Made by a program: the position numbers and the translations under genes. The notes beneath the pieces were generated by a model. That model ran no database searches. It was not told the origin of the DNA and saw only the letters and a list, made by a program, of their open reading frames with translations. A DNA stretch of 64,000 bases, taken from assembly GCA_034659015.1 (NCBI GenBank), contig JAYEGL010000001.1, positions 186,001 to 250,000 of the forward strand. Direction: 5' to 3'. This stretch comes from Maricaulis sp034659015. GTDB taxonomy: Bacteria > Pseudomonadota > Alphaproteobacteria > Caulobacterales > Maricaulaceae. The first letter of the stretch is position 1; every line of letters starts with the position of its first letter. Shown piece after piece: positions 1-8,541 of the stretch.

Positions 1-40
1 CAGAGGGCGCGCCGGACCGCACCCCTGAGACAGGCAGTTT

Positions 41-78
41 GGGGACAGACACGTAAGCGAGCTTACGTGTCTGTCCCC
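41..78. repeat. Perfect 18-bp inverted repeat (REP-like or terminator) upstream of polA
   Basis: Arm GGGGACAGACACGTAAGC at 41-58 is followed by a 2-bp spacer and its exact reverse complement at 61-78. It lies 80 bp before the polA start. Arms beginning GGGGACAGACAC recur as dispersed palindromes in many bacterial genomes. It could be a REP-like element or a bidirectional terminator for a gene to the left of the window; there is no clear T-tract, so the terminator role is uncertain. Confidence 0.7.
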
Positions 79-158
79 ATTGCATCCCACCGCACTCCGC
101 CGATGACCTCTCCGCCGCACCGCGCTAACCTCGCGCCGACCCAAGCGAGAGAGAGCCC

Positions 159-2945
159 ATGGCCATCAAGAAGCCCCTCGACGAGACCTCCCACCTCTAC
201 CTGATCGACGGGTCGGGCTATATCTTCCGCGCCTATCACGCCCTGCCGCCGCTCACGCGTTCCGACGGCACGCCGGTGGGGGCCGTGCAGGGTTTCTGCA
301 ACATGCTGTGGAAGCTGCTGGAGGATCTGAAGGGCGAGGACGCCCCCACCCATCTGGCGGTGATCTTCGACCATTCCGGCAAGTCCTTCCGCAACGAGAT
401 CTACGACCAGTACAAGGCCAACCGCCCGCCGGCGCCGGAAGATCTGGTGCCGCAATTCTCCCTGATCCGCGACGCCACGCGCGCCTTCGGCACGCCGTGT
501 ATCGAGCTGGAGAATTACGAGGCCGACGACATCATTGCCACCTATGCCCGCCAGGCCGAGGCCAAGGGCGCCCAGGTGACCATCGTCTCCTCGGACAAGG
601 ACCTGATGCAGCTGGTCACCGACAGGGTCGACATGTTCGACGCCATGAAGAACCGGCGCATCGAGGCGGAACAGGTGATGGAGAAGTTCGGCGTCGGGCC
701 GGACAGGGTGATCGACATCCAGTCGCTCGCCGGCGACAGCGTCGACAATGTGCCCGGCGTGCCCGGCATCGGGGTGAAGACGGCCGCCCTGCTGATCAAC
801 GAGTACGGCGATCTCGACACGCTTCTGGAGCGCGCGGAGGAGATCAAGCAGAAGGGCCGCCGGGAAAAACTCCTCGCCCATGCCGAGGATGCCCGCACTT
901 CGCGCGAGCTGGTCACGCTGAAGACCGACACGCCGGTCACCGACGAGATGGACGAATTCGGCATCGCCGATCCGGATGCCGAAACCCTGGTCAAATTCCT
1001 GAAAGAGATGGAATTTCGCACCTTCACGCGGAAGGTGGAGGAGGCACTGGGCGGCCCGGTCGCCGACGAGACGGGCGATGCCACCGCGCCGATCGACCGC
1101 GACGCTTACGAGTGCGTCACCACAATGGAGCAGCTGGACGCCTGGATCGAGAAAGCCCGCACGGCCGGCGTGATCGCGGTGGACACCGAGACCGACGCGC
1201 TCTCGGCCACGGCGTCGGGTCTGGTCGGCATCTGCCTGGCCACCGCGCCGGGCGAGGCGTGCTACATCCCGCTCGCCCATGTCGACCCGGACGGTTCAGG
1301 CGACATGTTCGACACCGGCGAAAAGCCCGACCAGATCCCGATGGACGACGCCATCACCGCGCTGAAACCGCTGCTGGAAGACCCGGCGGTGCTCAAGGTC
1401 GGGCAGAATTTCAAATACGATCTCGGCGTGCTCTCGCGCTATGGCATCGATGTGGCGCCCTATGACGACACCATGCTGATCTCCTATGTCATGGAGGCGG
1501 GTCTGCACGGGCATGGCATGGACGAGCTCGCCGAACTGCACCTGGGCCATGAATGCATCCCCTTCAAGGAGATCTGCGGCACCGGGAAAAACCAGATCAC
1601 GTTCGACAAGGTGCCGCTGGACAAGGCGACCCAATACGCGGCGGAAGACGCCGACGTGACCCTGCGCCTGTGGGAGCTCCTGAAACCCTCCGTCGTGGCG
1701 AAGAAGAAGGCGACGGTCTACGAGACGCTGGAACGGCCCATGGCCAAGGTGCTCGCCGACATGGAGCGGGTCGGCATCAAGGTCGATCCGGACCAGCTGC
1801 GCCAATTGTCCTCGGACTTCGCCCAGAAAATGGCCGCCGCCGAGGCCGCGGCCCACGCGGCGGCGGGACATGAATTCAACGTCGCCTCGCCCAAGCAGAT
1901 CGGCGAGATCCTGTTCGGCGAGATGGGCCTGCCCGGCGGCAGGAAGACCAAGACCGGCGCCTGGTCGACCGATGCGGCCGTGCTCGATCAGCTGGCGGCG
2001 GAGGGCCACGACCTGCCCGTCGCGCTCCTGGAATACCGGCAATACGCCAAGCTGAAATCGACCTATTCCGACGCGCTCTTCGACCACATCAATCCGGAGA
2101 CCAAGCGCGTCCACACCTCCTTCTCGCTGGCCGCGACGACGACGGGGCGTCTCTCCTCCACCGAGCCGAACCTGCAGAACATCCCGATCCGCACCGAGGC
2201 CGGCCGCAAGATCCGCGAAGTCTTCATCGCCGAGCCGGGCCATTGCCTGGTCGCCGCCGACTATTCCCAGATCGAGCTGCGCCTGCTGGCCCATATCGCG
2301 GATGTGGAAAGCCTGAAACAGGCCTTCCGCGACGGCCAGGACATCCACGCCATGACCGCCTCGGAGGTTTTCGGCGTGCCGGTGGAAGGCATGGACCCGA
2401 TGGTGCGCCGCAAGGCCAAGGCGATCAATTTCGGCGTCATCTACGGCATTTCCGCCTTCGGCCTGGCCAACCAGATCGAGGTCTCCCGCGAGGAGGCGAA
2501 GAATTTCATCGACGCCTATTTCGAGAAATTCCCGGGCATTGCCGACTATATGGACGCGATGAAGGCCGCCGTGAAAGACCGCGGCTATGTCGAGACGGTG
2601 TTCGGCCGCCGCTGCCATTTCCCCGGCATCAAGGACAAGAACCCCAATATGCGCATGTTCGCGGAACGCCAGGCCATCAACGCCCCCATCCAGGGCAGCG
2701 CCGCCGACGTCATCCGCCGCGCCATGATCCGCATGGACGACGCCCTCAGGGCCGCCAACCTGGACGCCAAGATGCTCCTCCAGGTGCACGACGAACTCGT
2801 CTTCGAAGTGCCGGAAAACCAGGCCGACGATTTGATCGCCCTGGCCTCAAAAGTGATGGGTGAGGCCTGCGCACCGGCCGTGGAGCTCAGCGTGCCGCTG
2901 GATGTGGATGCGAAGAAGGGGAAGAGCTGGGCGGAGGCGCATTAG
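159..2945 (+). CDS. polA: DNA polymerase I
   Basis: Repair and Okazaki-fragment polymerase that removes RNA primers and fills gaps. At 928 residues it has the full E. coli-type three-domain length: an N-terminal 5'-3' exonuclease (about 10-290), a 3'-5' proofreading exonuclease (about 315-510) and the family A polymerase domain (about 550-925). The proofreading domain keeps its Exo I acidic motif (DTETDA, about 341), so it looks active, unlike some family members. Polymerase motif A (ADYSQIELR, about 700) and motif C (QVHDELVFE, about 874) are intact. The ATG at 159 follows a purine-rich AGAGAGAG ribosome site. The gene stands alone; the next genes are foreign-looking. Confidence 0.98.
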   Translation: MAIKKPLDETSHLYLIDGSGYIFRAYHALPPLTRSDGTPVGAVQGFCNMLWKLLEDLKGEDAPTHLAVIFDHSGKSFRNEIYDQYKANRPPAPEDLVPQFSLIRDATRAFGTPCIELENYEADDIIATYARQAEAKGAQVTIVSSDKDLMQLVTDRVDMFDAMKNRRIEAEQVMEKFGVGPDRVIDIQSLAGDSVDNVPGVPGIGVKTAALLINEYGDLDTLLERAEEIKQKGRREKLLAHAEDARTSRELVTLKTDTPVTDEMDEFGIADPDAETLVKFLKEMEFRTFTRKVEEALGGPVADETGDATAPIDRDAYECVTTMEQLDAWIEKARTAGVIAVDTETDALSATASGLVGICLATAPGEACYIPLAHVDPDGSGDMFDTGEKPDQIPMDDAITALKPLLEDPAVLKVGQNFKYDLGVLSRYGIDVAPYDDTMLISYVMEAGLHGHGMDELAELHLGHECIPFKEICGTGKNQITFDKVPLDKATQYAAEDADVTLRLWELLKPSVVAKKKATVYETLERPMAKVLADMERVGIKVDPDQLRQLSSDFAQKMAAAEAAAHAAAGHEFNVASPKQIGEILFGEMGLPGGRKTKTGAWSTDAAVLDQLAAEGHDLPVALLEYRQYAKLKSTYSDALFDHINPETKRVHTSFSLAATTTGRLSSTEPNLQNIPIRTEAGRKIREVFIAEPGHCLVAADYSQIELRLLAHIADVESLKQAFRDGQDIHAMTASEVFGVPVEGMDPMVRRKAKAINFGVIYGISAFGLANQIEVSREEAKNFIDAYFEKFPGIADYMDAMKAAVKDRGYVETVFGRRCHFPGIKDKNPNMRMFAERQAINAPIQGSAADVIRRAMIRMDDALRAANLDAKMLLQVHDELVFEVPENQADDLIALASKVMGEACAPAVELSVPLDVDAKKGKSWAEAH

Positions 2946-3028
2946 GTTGATGCGTAGAAACAATATGTTAGCCGGTTCTTGACTAACTCCTCTTTCGCAG
3001 AGACTCGCGATTCGCTATATTGCCGCGC

Positions 3029-3715
3029 ATGGAACGTAATGTGAACATATCGCTGTCATCAGGTTTTTACACGATGGCCGAGGTAACAGAACTCCTCGGT
3101 ACAACGTCTGCTCGCGTGCGACCTTGGTTTCGCAGCACGGAAAAATATGCCCCTGCGATCTGTTCTCCACTTGCTGATCGGGGAAAGATCGCAGACATCG
3201 GTTTTTTGGACCTGATCGAAGTACGGTTTGTCGACCATTTCCGCAAACAGGGCGTAACCATGCAGGCGTTGCGACAGGCGGCCGCTGCAGCAAGGGACGA
3301 GTTTGGCGAACGACCGTTTGCTAGGGACAACTTACGCTTCCGTACGGACAGACGAAAGATATATGCCCAAGTTGCAACTGATGTTGGCGACACCAGACTC
3401 TTAAACCTAGCCCAAGAGCGTCAGTTCGAATTGGATGTGATTGAGGCATCTCTCCAAAGAGGCGTGGATTTCGACCCAACCTCCGCATTGGCGATTGCCT
3501 GGAAACCGTTCCCCGATCGGTTTAAATCAATAGTGTTGAATCCAGAGCGCAACTTTGGCCGTCCCTCTCTTGAAAAGAGCGGAATCGGCGTGGAAGAAAT
3601 TCACGATGCTTGGATTGCTGAAGGCGGGGACATCCAAACAATTGAAAATTGGTTCGATATTGAGTCCGACGAAATAGACCAAGCTATCCGCTTCAGCAAA
3701 GAGTATCTGCATTGA
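3029..3715 (+). CDS. VapB45-like antitoxin (MerR-like HTH plus DUF433)
   Basis: Probable antitoxin and autorepressor of a two-gene toxin-antitoxin module. The 228-residue product starts with a MerR-like winged-helix segment (FYTMAEVTELLG, about residues 13-24) and ends with a DUF433-type region (ISLEEIHDAW-like segment near GVEEIHDAWIAEGG, about 190-205). This is the architecture and approximate length of Mycobacterium VapB45. I chose ATG 3029; a TTG at 3020 and a GTG at 3040 are also in frame. No good Shine-Dalgarno is visible, and a TATATT at 3016-3021 would make the message leaderless. The stop overlaps the toxin start by 4 bp (TTGA), which implies translational coupling. Base composition is visibly more A/T-rich than the surroundings, suggesting transfer. 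Confidence 0.75.
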   Translation: MERNVNISLSSGFYTMAEVTELLGTTSARVRPWFRSTEKYAPAICSPLADRGKIADIGFLDLIEVRFVDHFRKQGVTMQALRQAAAAARDEFGERPFARDNLRFRTDRRKIYAQVATDVGDTRLLNLAQERQFELDVIEASLQRGVDFDPTSALAIAWKPFPDRFKSIVLNPERNFGRPSLEKSGIGVEEIHDAWIAEGGDIQTIENWFDIESDEIDQAIRFSKEYLH

Positions 3716-4152
3716 GGGTAGGGCTTGATGCAAATCTATCGCCCCGACTAGTAGATGCACTAAACGCACTCTACGGAAACAAGCAGCTATCATTCGAGCG
3801 TGTCGGCTCCTCGCCCGACAGTGTGTGGCTTCCCGAGTTTTCCGCTGACGGCGGAAGTGCGTTCATTGCTCAAGATAAGCGTATTCTCAGTCGTCCCCAT
3901 GAAGTGGTAGCGCTCGCCAATAGCGGACTGCACGGCTTCTTTCTAAACTATGGAAAAGGCGGCGCAAAATTTCCCTATATTGCTGCCCACGTGGTCTTCT
4001 GGTGGCCCGCAATCAAGAGCGCGATTTTGGCCAATAAATATCGTGTCTTTCGTATAAACCGGCATATGGGCGATTACTCGGCGATGGAAGTTCTCGAGAT
4101 CGACTCATCATCCTCCCCGCTACGTGTTCGAGCAAAGAAACGCTCGGATTAG
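3712..4152 (+). CDS. VapC45-like PIN-domain toxin
   Basis: Putative ribonuclease toxin of the PIN-like (DUF5615/VapC45) type, 146 residues. The N terminus GLDANLSPRLVDAL carries the first conserved Asp of the fold in the DxNLxxRL context. Further acidic residues follow (for example DKRILSRP near 60, where an Asp precedes the predicted strand). The start codon is TTG at 3712, inside the stop of the antitoxin gene, so translation probably depends on re-initiation. Antitoxin-first order and the coupling overlap fit a type II system. The family assignment rests on motif and context only. The gene is A/T-rich like its partner and is followed directly by a repeat array, consistent with an accessory islet between polA and gyrB. 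Confidence 0.72.
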   Translation: MRVGLDANLSPRLVDALNALYGNKQLSFERVGSSPDSVWLPEFSADGGSAFIAQDKRILSRPHEVVALANSGLHGFFLNYGKGGAKFPYIAAHVVFWWPAIKSAILANKYRVFRINRHMGDYSAMEVLEIDSSSSPLRVRAKKRSD

Positions 4153-4173
4153 CTCGCTTCTTCGAAGTCATAT

Positions 4174-4300
4174 CTCCCATTTTTCCCGGAAGCGCGTCAG
4201 CGCTATCCGGGACCTACGATTGCCAACACAGTGCGCGATGGTCGCTCGGCCGATCCCGGATCTGCAGCGTGCTTTCGCAGGCTTTCGTCCGGGAGAAATG
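4174..4300. repeat. Composite repeat module A, copy 1
   Basis: First of three copies of a roughly 130-bp module that begins CTCCCATTTTTCCCGGAAGC and ends CCGGGAGAAATG. Inner half-sites (CCCGG...CCGGG and CTGCAGC-CTTTCGCAGG) form nested palindromes. It starts 22 bp after the VapC-like stop codon. Confidence 0.8.
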
Positions 4301-4302
4301 TA

Positions 4303-4566
4303 GAGAGCGAGCGCCGCAACAAACGCCGTCACCCTGACGAAGGTCAGGGCCCAGTTCGTAAGGCCGGGTGTGTGCACGCTCGCGCTTATTGCAAGCGGCG
4401 GAGAGATCGCGTTTGCGTCCGCCTGACCGAAATCTCGCTTTGCGACCTGGTTCCTGACCTTCGTCAGGATGACGGTGGGTGGGGCGGGGTTAGGAGCTTC
4501 AACCGCCCCCTTGCCATCCCGGATGGATACCCGGCGAAGGCCGGGATGACAGGTGGATGTATCTTT
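4303..4566. repeat. Composite repeat module B, copy 1
   Basis: About 264 bp beginning GAGAGCGAGCGCCGCAAC and containing CCTGACGAAGGTCAGG-type palindromes and a CCCGGATGGATACCCGGC segment. It separates A copies 1 and 2 and is largely repeated at 4731-5146. I see no credible gene: frames that are open here lack any recognisable protein features. Confidence 0.8.
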
Positions 4567-4716
4567 CTCCCATTTTTCCCGGAAGCGCGTCAGCGCTATC
4601 CGGGATCCACGATTGCCAATACCGTGCGCGATGATCGCCCGGTCGATCCCGGGTCTGCAGCCTGCTTTCGCAGACTGACGCCTGCGCCCGCGTATGCGGG
4701 TGTCCGGGAGAAATGG
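4567..4716. repeat. Composite repeat module A, copy 2
   Basis: Second A module, about 150 bp. It matches copy 1 closely for its first 100 bp, then carries an extra GCGCCCGCGTATGCGGGTGT palindrome before the shared CCGGGAGAAATG end. Confidence 0.8.
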
Positions 4717-4730
4717 GGCGGGAGAATTGA

Positions 4731-5146
4731 GAGAGCGAGCGCCGCAACAAACGCCATCACCCTGACGAAGGTCAGGGCCCAGTTCGTAAGGCCGGGTGTG
4801 CGCGAGCTCGCGCCTATCGCGAGCGGCGGAGAGATCGCGTTTGCGTCCGCCTGACCGAAATCTCGCTTTGCGACCTGGATCCTGACCGAAGCCCGCGCCC
4901 GCGAAAGCGGGTGTCAGGATGACGTTTGGTGTGGGGGCAAGGGTGGGAGCTTCTACCGCCTCCCTTGTCATCCCGGATGGATGCCCGGCGGAGGCCGGGC
5001 GCAAGTCCGGGACCCATAATCCCGGTGCTGATCCAGCTGTCTCCGCTATCGGACCTGCTTCCGGCCGACATCGGCGCGTATAGGTCCCGGCCCTGCGGCC
5101 CGCCTGCGCGGGCCATCCGGCCGGGATGACAGGTTGATGGATCTCT
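4731..5146. repeat. Composite repeat module B, copy 2 (expanded)
   Basis: Second B module, about 416 bp. It matches copy 1 over most of its length, but has an inserted segment from about 5000 to 5120 that is itself palindromic (GGCCCGCCTGCGCGGGCC region), which explains the greater length. Confidence 0.75.
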
Positions 5147-5270
5147 CTCCCTTTTCCCGGAAGCGCGTCAGCGCTATCCGGGAGCCACGATTGCCGACAC
5201 CGTGCGCGAGGGACGCGCGGTCGATCCCGGATCTGCAGCCTGCTTTCGCAGGCTTTCATCCGGGAAAACG
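5147..5270. repeat. Composite repeat module A, copy 3
   Basis: Third A module, starting CTCCCTTTTCCCGGAAGC and ending CATCCGGGAAAACG. It closes the A-B-A-B-A array just before the gyrB terminator. Confidence 0.78.
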
Positions 5271-5305
5271 GAAAGGTGGGAGAAAACCCCCTCCGGACAT
5301 GCAAA

Positions 5306-5328
5306 CGCCCGCCCCCAGGGGGCGGGCG
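5306..5328 (-). terminator. Intrinsic terminator of gyrB
   Basis: An 11-bp G+C-only inverted repeat (CGCCCGCCCCC and its complement) lies 25 bp beyond the gyrB stop. On the minus strand it is followed by TTTGCATGT, a short T-rich stretch. The stem is very strong; the U-tract is modest. Confidence 0.7.
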
Positions 5329-5353
5329 CTGCTACTACGTCTGCGGCACGAGC

Positions 5354-7750
5354 CTAGGCATCCACTTCCGCTTCCAGCGCATGCTCCTGGATGAAGTCTC
5401 TCCGCGGTTCCACCACGTCGCCCATGAGCTTGGTGAAGAGCTCGTCGGCGGTGTCGGCGTGGGTGACCGAGACCTGGAGGAGGGAGCGGGCATTGGGGTC
5501 CAGCGTGGTTTCCCAGAGCTGGGACGGGTTCATTTCGCCCAGACCCTTGTAGCGCTGGATCTTCATGCCCTTGGCACCGGAATTGATGACCGCCTCGACC
5601 AGCTGGCTGGGCGAGTGGATGCGGATGGCACCGGATTTCGGCACGAAAACGGCCGGGCCGGAATAGTCGTCGGCAATCGCCAGGGCGCGCTCGGACAGGC
5701 GTTTGGCCTCCGGGCTTTCGCGCAGATTGGCGTCGAGCACGAGGGTTTCGGTGACGCCGCGCACTTCGCGCTGGAAGACCAGCTCGGCCTCCTCGCCCAG
5801 ACGCGCCGTCCAGCCGTCCTCGCCCTCGTCGGCGACGGCGTTGAGCCGTTCGGCCGCCGTCTTGACGGCCTCTTCGGTCGGTTCCTGCACCAGCGCGCCG
5901 GCCAGCGCCGCCGCTTCCAGGGCGAAGCCCGGCGCCCGCGCGGTCAGCCGGTCGATGGAGAGTTTCACGCTGCGCGCCGCCGCGACCCGGCCCGCCAGGT
6001 CCTGCCCGGTCACGACCTCGCCGTCCGCCAGGGTCAGCGTCGCTTCGGACACCCCCTCCTCGATCAGGTAGGCGTCCATTTCCGCCTGGTCCTTCACATA
6101 GCGCTCCGACCGGCCCTTCAGGATCTTGAAGAGCGGCGGCTGGGCGATATAGAGATAGCCGCGCTCGATCAGCTCGGGCATCTGCCGGTAGAAGAAGGTC
6201 AGCAAGAGCGTGCGGATGTGGGCGCCGTCCACGTCGGCATCGGTCATGATGATGACCTTGTGGTAGCGCAGCTTTTCGTAATCGATCTGGTCGCGCCCGA
6301 TCCCCGTGCCCAGCGCCGTGATCAGCGTGCCGACCTGGTCGGAGGAGAGCATCTTGTCGAAGCGCGCGCGCTCGACATTGAGGATTTTCCCCCGCAGCGG
6401 CAGCACGGCCTGGTTCTCCCGGTGACGGCCCTGCTTGGCGGACCCGCCGGCGGAATCACCCTCGACGATGAAAAGCTCGGACTTGGCCGGATCCTTCTCC
6501 TGACAGTCGGCAAGCTTGCCGGGCAGGGAGGTGATGTCCAGCGCGGACTTGCGCCGGGTCAGCTCGCGCGCCTTGCGCGCCGCCTCGCGGGCCGCCGCCG
6601 CCTCGATGATCTTCGAGACGATCTGCTTGGCTTCGTTGGGATGTTCCTCGAACCACTCGGCCAGCGCCTCGCCGACCGCGCCCTCGACGGCGGGACGGAC
6701 TTCCGAGGAGACCAGCTTGTCCTTGGTCTGGGACGAGAATTTCGGATCGGGCACTTTCACCGACAGCACGCAGGTCAGGCCCTCGCGCGCATCGTCGCCG
6801 GATATCGACACCTTGGCCTTCGAGGCCAGGCCGGACGAGCCGGCATAATTGTTGATGATCCGCGTCAGCGCCCCGCGGAAACCGGCCAGGTGGGTGCCGC
6901 CGTCGCGCTGGGGGATGTTGTTGGTGAAGCAGAGCACATTCTCGTGATAGCTGTCATTCCACTCCAGCGCCGCTTCCACCGTCACGCCGTCGCGCTCGCC
7001 CTGGATCAGGACGGGCGGGGTGAAGAGCGGGGTCTTGGTGCGGTCGAGGTGGGCGACGAATTCCGCCACGCCGCCCTCGTAGACCATGGTGTCGGAGAAA
7101 AGCTCCGGCCCGCGCTCGTCGCGCAGGGTGATCTTCACGCCGGAATTCAGGAAGGCCAGCTCGCGCAGGCGGTGCTGCAGCGTTTCCCGGCTGAACTCGG
7201 TCATCGTGAAGGTTTCCTCGGACGGCAGGAAGCGCACCTCCGTTCCGGTCTGCCCCCCGGCCTCGCCGACGACTTCAAGATCGGCCTCGGCCTCGCCGCG
7301 GCGGAAGCGCATGTGGTGCTTCTTGCCGGCCCGCCAGATCGTCAGGTCCATCCAGTCGGACAGGGCGTTCACCACCGACACGCCGACGCCGTGCAGACCG
7401 CCGGACACCTTGTAGGAATTCTGGTCGAACTTACCGCCGGCATGCAGCTGGGTCATGATGACCTGGGCGGCGGAGACGCCCTCTTCCTTGTGGATGTCGG
7501 TCGGGATGCCGCGCCCGTCGTCGCGCACCGAGGCCGAGCCGTCGGCATGCAGGGTGACGACGACCTCGGTGCAATGGCCGGCCAGCGCCTCGTCGATCGC
7601 GTTGTCGACGACCTCGTAGACCATGTGATGGAGGCCGGAACCGTCATCGGTATCGCCGATATACATGCCCGGGCGCTTGCGCACGGCGTCGAGCCCCTTG
7701 AGGACCTTGATCGACTCCGCGCCGTATTCCTGATTCGCTTGTTCCGTCAT
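5354..7750 (-). CDS. gyrB: DNA gyrase subunit B
   Basis: ATPase subunit of the enzyme that introduces negative supercoils. The 798-residue length is typical. The GHKL ATPase domain has the N-box (VDNAIDEALAGHC) and the glycine loop (GGLHGVGVSVVNAL). The TOPRIM domain has the catalytic Glu and QGR signature (EGDSAGGSAKQGR, about residue 430) and the metal-binding DxD (MTDADVDGAH). The C-terminal GyrA-binding helix region (YKGLGEMNPSQLWETT) is complete. The start is the ATG with complement at 7748-7750. It is the last minus-strand gene of the interrupted dnaA-dnaN-recF-gyrB cluster. A long alternating pyrimidine-purine tract lies just upstream. Confidence 0.98.
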   Translation of the reverse strand: MTEQANQEYGAESIKVLKGLDAVRKRPGMYIGDTDDGSGLHHMVYEVVDNAIDEALAGHCTEVVVTLHADGSASVRDDGRGIPTDIHKEEGVSAAQVIMTQLHAGGKFDQNSYKVSGGLHGVGVSVVNALSDWMDLTIWRAGKKHHMRFRRGEAEADLEVVGEAGGQTGTEVRFLPSEETFTMTEFSRETLQHRLRELAFLNSGVKITLRDERGPELFSDTMVYEGGVAEFVAHLDRTKTPLFTPPVLIQGERDGVTVEAALEWNDSYHENVLCFTNNIPQRDGGTHLAGFRGALTRIINNYAGSSGLASKAKVSISGDDAREGLTCVLSVKVPDPKFSSQTKDKLVSSEVRPAVEGAVGEALAEWFEEHPNEAKQIVSKIIEAAAAREAARKARELTRRKSALDITSLPGKLADCQEKDPAKSELFIVEGDSAGGSAKQGRHRENQAVLPLRGKILNVERARFDKMLSSDQVGTLITALGTGIGRDQIDYEKLRYHKVIIMTDADVDGAHIRTLLLTFFYRQMPELIERGYLYIAQPPLFKILKGRSERYVKDQAEMDAYLIEEGVSEATLTLADGEVVTGQDLAGRVAAARSVKLSIDRLTARAPGFALEAAALAGALVQEPTEEAVKTAAERLNAVADEGEDGWTARLGEEAELVFQREVRGVTETLVLDANLRESPEAKRLSERALAIADDYSGPAVFVPKSGAIRIHSPSQLVEAVINSGAKGMKIQRYKGLGEMNPSQLWETTLDPNARSLLQVSVTHADTADELFTKLMGDVVEPRRDFIQEHALEAEVDA

Positions 7751-7787
7751 GGGATTGTTGTACAGGTTTCACCCCCACCTGACCACT

Positions 7788-7819
7788 CGCGCGCACACGC
7801 GCGCGTATGCACGCGCGTG
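7788..7819. promoter_or_regulatory. 32-bp perfect alternating pyrimidine-purine tract upstream of gyrB
   Basis: Every base from 7788 to 7819 alternates pyrimidine and purine, mostly CG with some CA and TA steps. It lies in the 71-bp gap between the VTT-protein stop and the gyrB start, ending 38 bp before the gyrB ATG. Such tracts can flip to Z-DNA under negative supercoiling. A regulatory role on gyrB is inference. Confidence 0.6.
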
Positions 7820-7821
7820 AG

Positions 7822-8541
7822 TCAGCTTGCGGCGTCTTCAGGCTCCGGCCGGGCCACCCGCCGCTTCAGCCAGTTCCGGCCGATCACGCCGATCAGGATC
7901 AGGAGCAGGATCGCACCGCCCACGGCCAGCCAGGCCCGGAAGCCGGCCCCTTCCAGCCCGCGGATCGCTGCATGGCTGGCAAAGGCGATCAGCGCCATTT
8001 TCGGCACGCTGCCGATCGCCGTGCCGATCAGGAAGTCGCGAAAGCGCAGCGGCGTGCAGCCCGCCGCTGCGTTGATCACGATGGAGGGCAGGGTCGGCAC
8101 GAGGCGGATCACCGCGCTGGCCACCAGCCCGTGCCGGGCCAGCTCGTCCATCACGATGGCCGCATCCGAGCCGGCACGCTGTTCCACCCAGCCCGCGCCC
8201 AGGCGCCGTCCCAGGAAAAACCCGATCGAGCAGGCGATCAGCTTGCCTATCCAGCTGTAGGCGAAACCCGCCCAGGGACCGAACGCCGCCACCAGCGCCA
8301 CGATCAGCACGGCCTGGGGCGCCCCCAGCGTGATCAGCACGGTAAAGAGGAGGATGGCGAGGGGCGGGGCCCAGGGCTCGCCGCCGATCGCGGCCAGCGC
8401 GTCCAGGCCGTGCCGCGTGACCGCGTCGGGCAGCAGCAGCGCCGCGAACCCGCCCAGCGAGAACAGGGCAACCAGCGCGGCCATCAGGGCCGTCTTGCGC
8501 GGATGCCGCCGGACGGCATCGGCCAGACCGGCGGGGATCAT
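7822..8541 (-). CDS. TVP38/TMEM64 family membrane protein (VTT/DedA-like)
   Basis: Inner-membrane protein of 239 residues with about five to six hydrophobic segments. The centre holds the VTT-domain signature: a glycine-rich segment (FGPWAGFAYSWIGKLIAC) and the conserved R-x2-P-x2-P-x3-N-x3-G pattern (RLVPTLPSIVINAAAG). Relatives act as lipid scramblases or undecaprenyl/phospholipid flippases, so moving a lipid carrier is plausible. Its ATG overlaps the stop of the ArnT-like gene by 4 bp, so it is the third gene of a tightly coupled GT2-ArnT-VTT operon. A Lys/Arg-rich C-terminal tail faces the cytoplasm. Confidence 0.85.
   Translation of the reverse strand: MIPAGLADAVRRHPRKTALMAALVALFSLGGFAALLLPDAVTRHGLDALAAIGGEPWAPPLAILLFTVLITLGAPQAVLIVALVAAFGPWAGFAYSWIGKLIACSIGFFLGRRLGAGWVEQRAGSDAAIVMDELARHGLVASAVIRLVPTLPSIVINAAAGCTPLRFRDFLIGTAIGSVPKMALIAFASHAAIRGLEGAGFRAWLAVGGAILLLILIGVIGRNWLKRRVARPEPEDAAS

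Noticed and set aside
2979..3021. TTGACT with TATATT as a promoter for the toxin-antitoxin pair
   Set aside because: The two boxes are 31 bp apart, too far for a sigma-70 promoter; only the TATATT is kept as a possible -10.
4174..5270. CRISPR array
   Set aside because: Repeats are 120-400 bp, alternate in two types and contain palindromes, with no short regular repeats or unique spacers and no cas genes nearby.
5276..8260. Very long open frame opposite gyrB (and similar frames opposite polA, pnp and infB)
   Set aside because: Antisense frames stay open because of high G+C codon bias. The predicted products are Arg/Gly/His-rich with no domain signature, and the true genes on the other strand are unmistakable.
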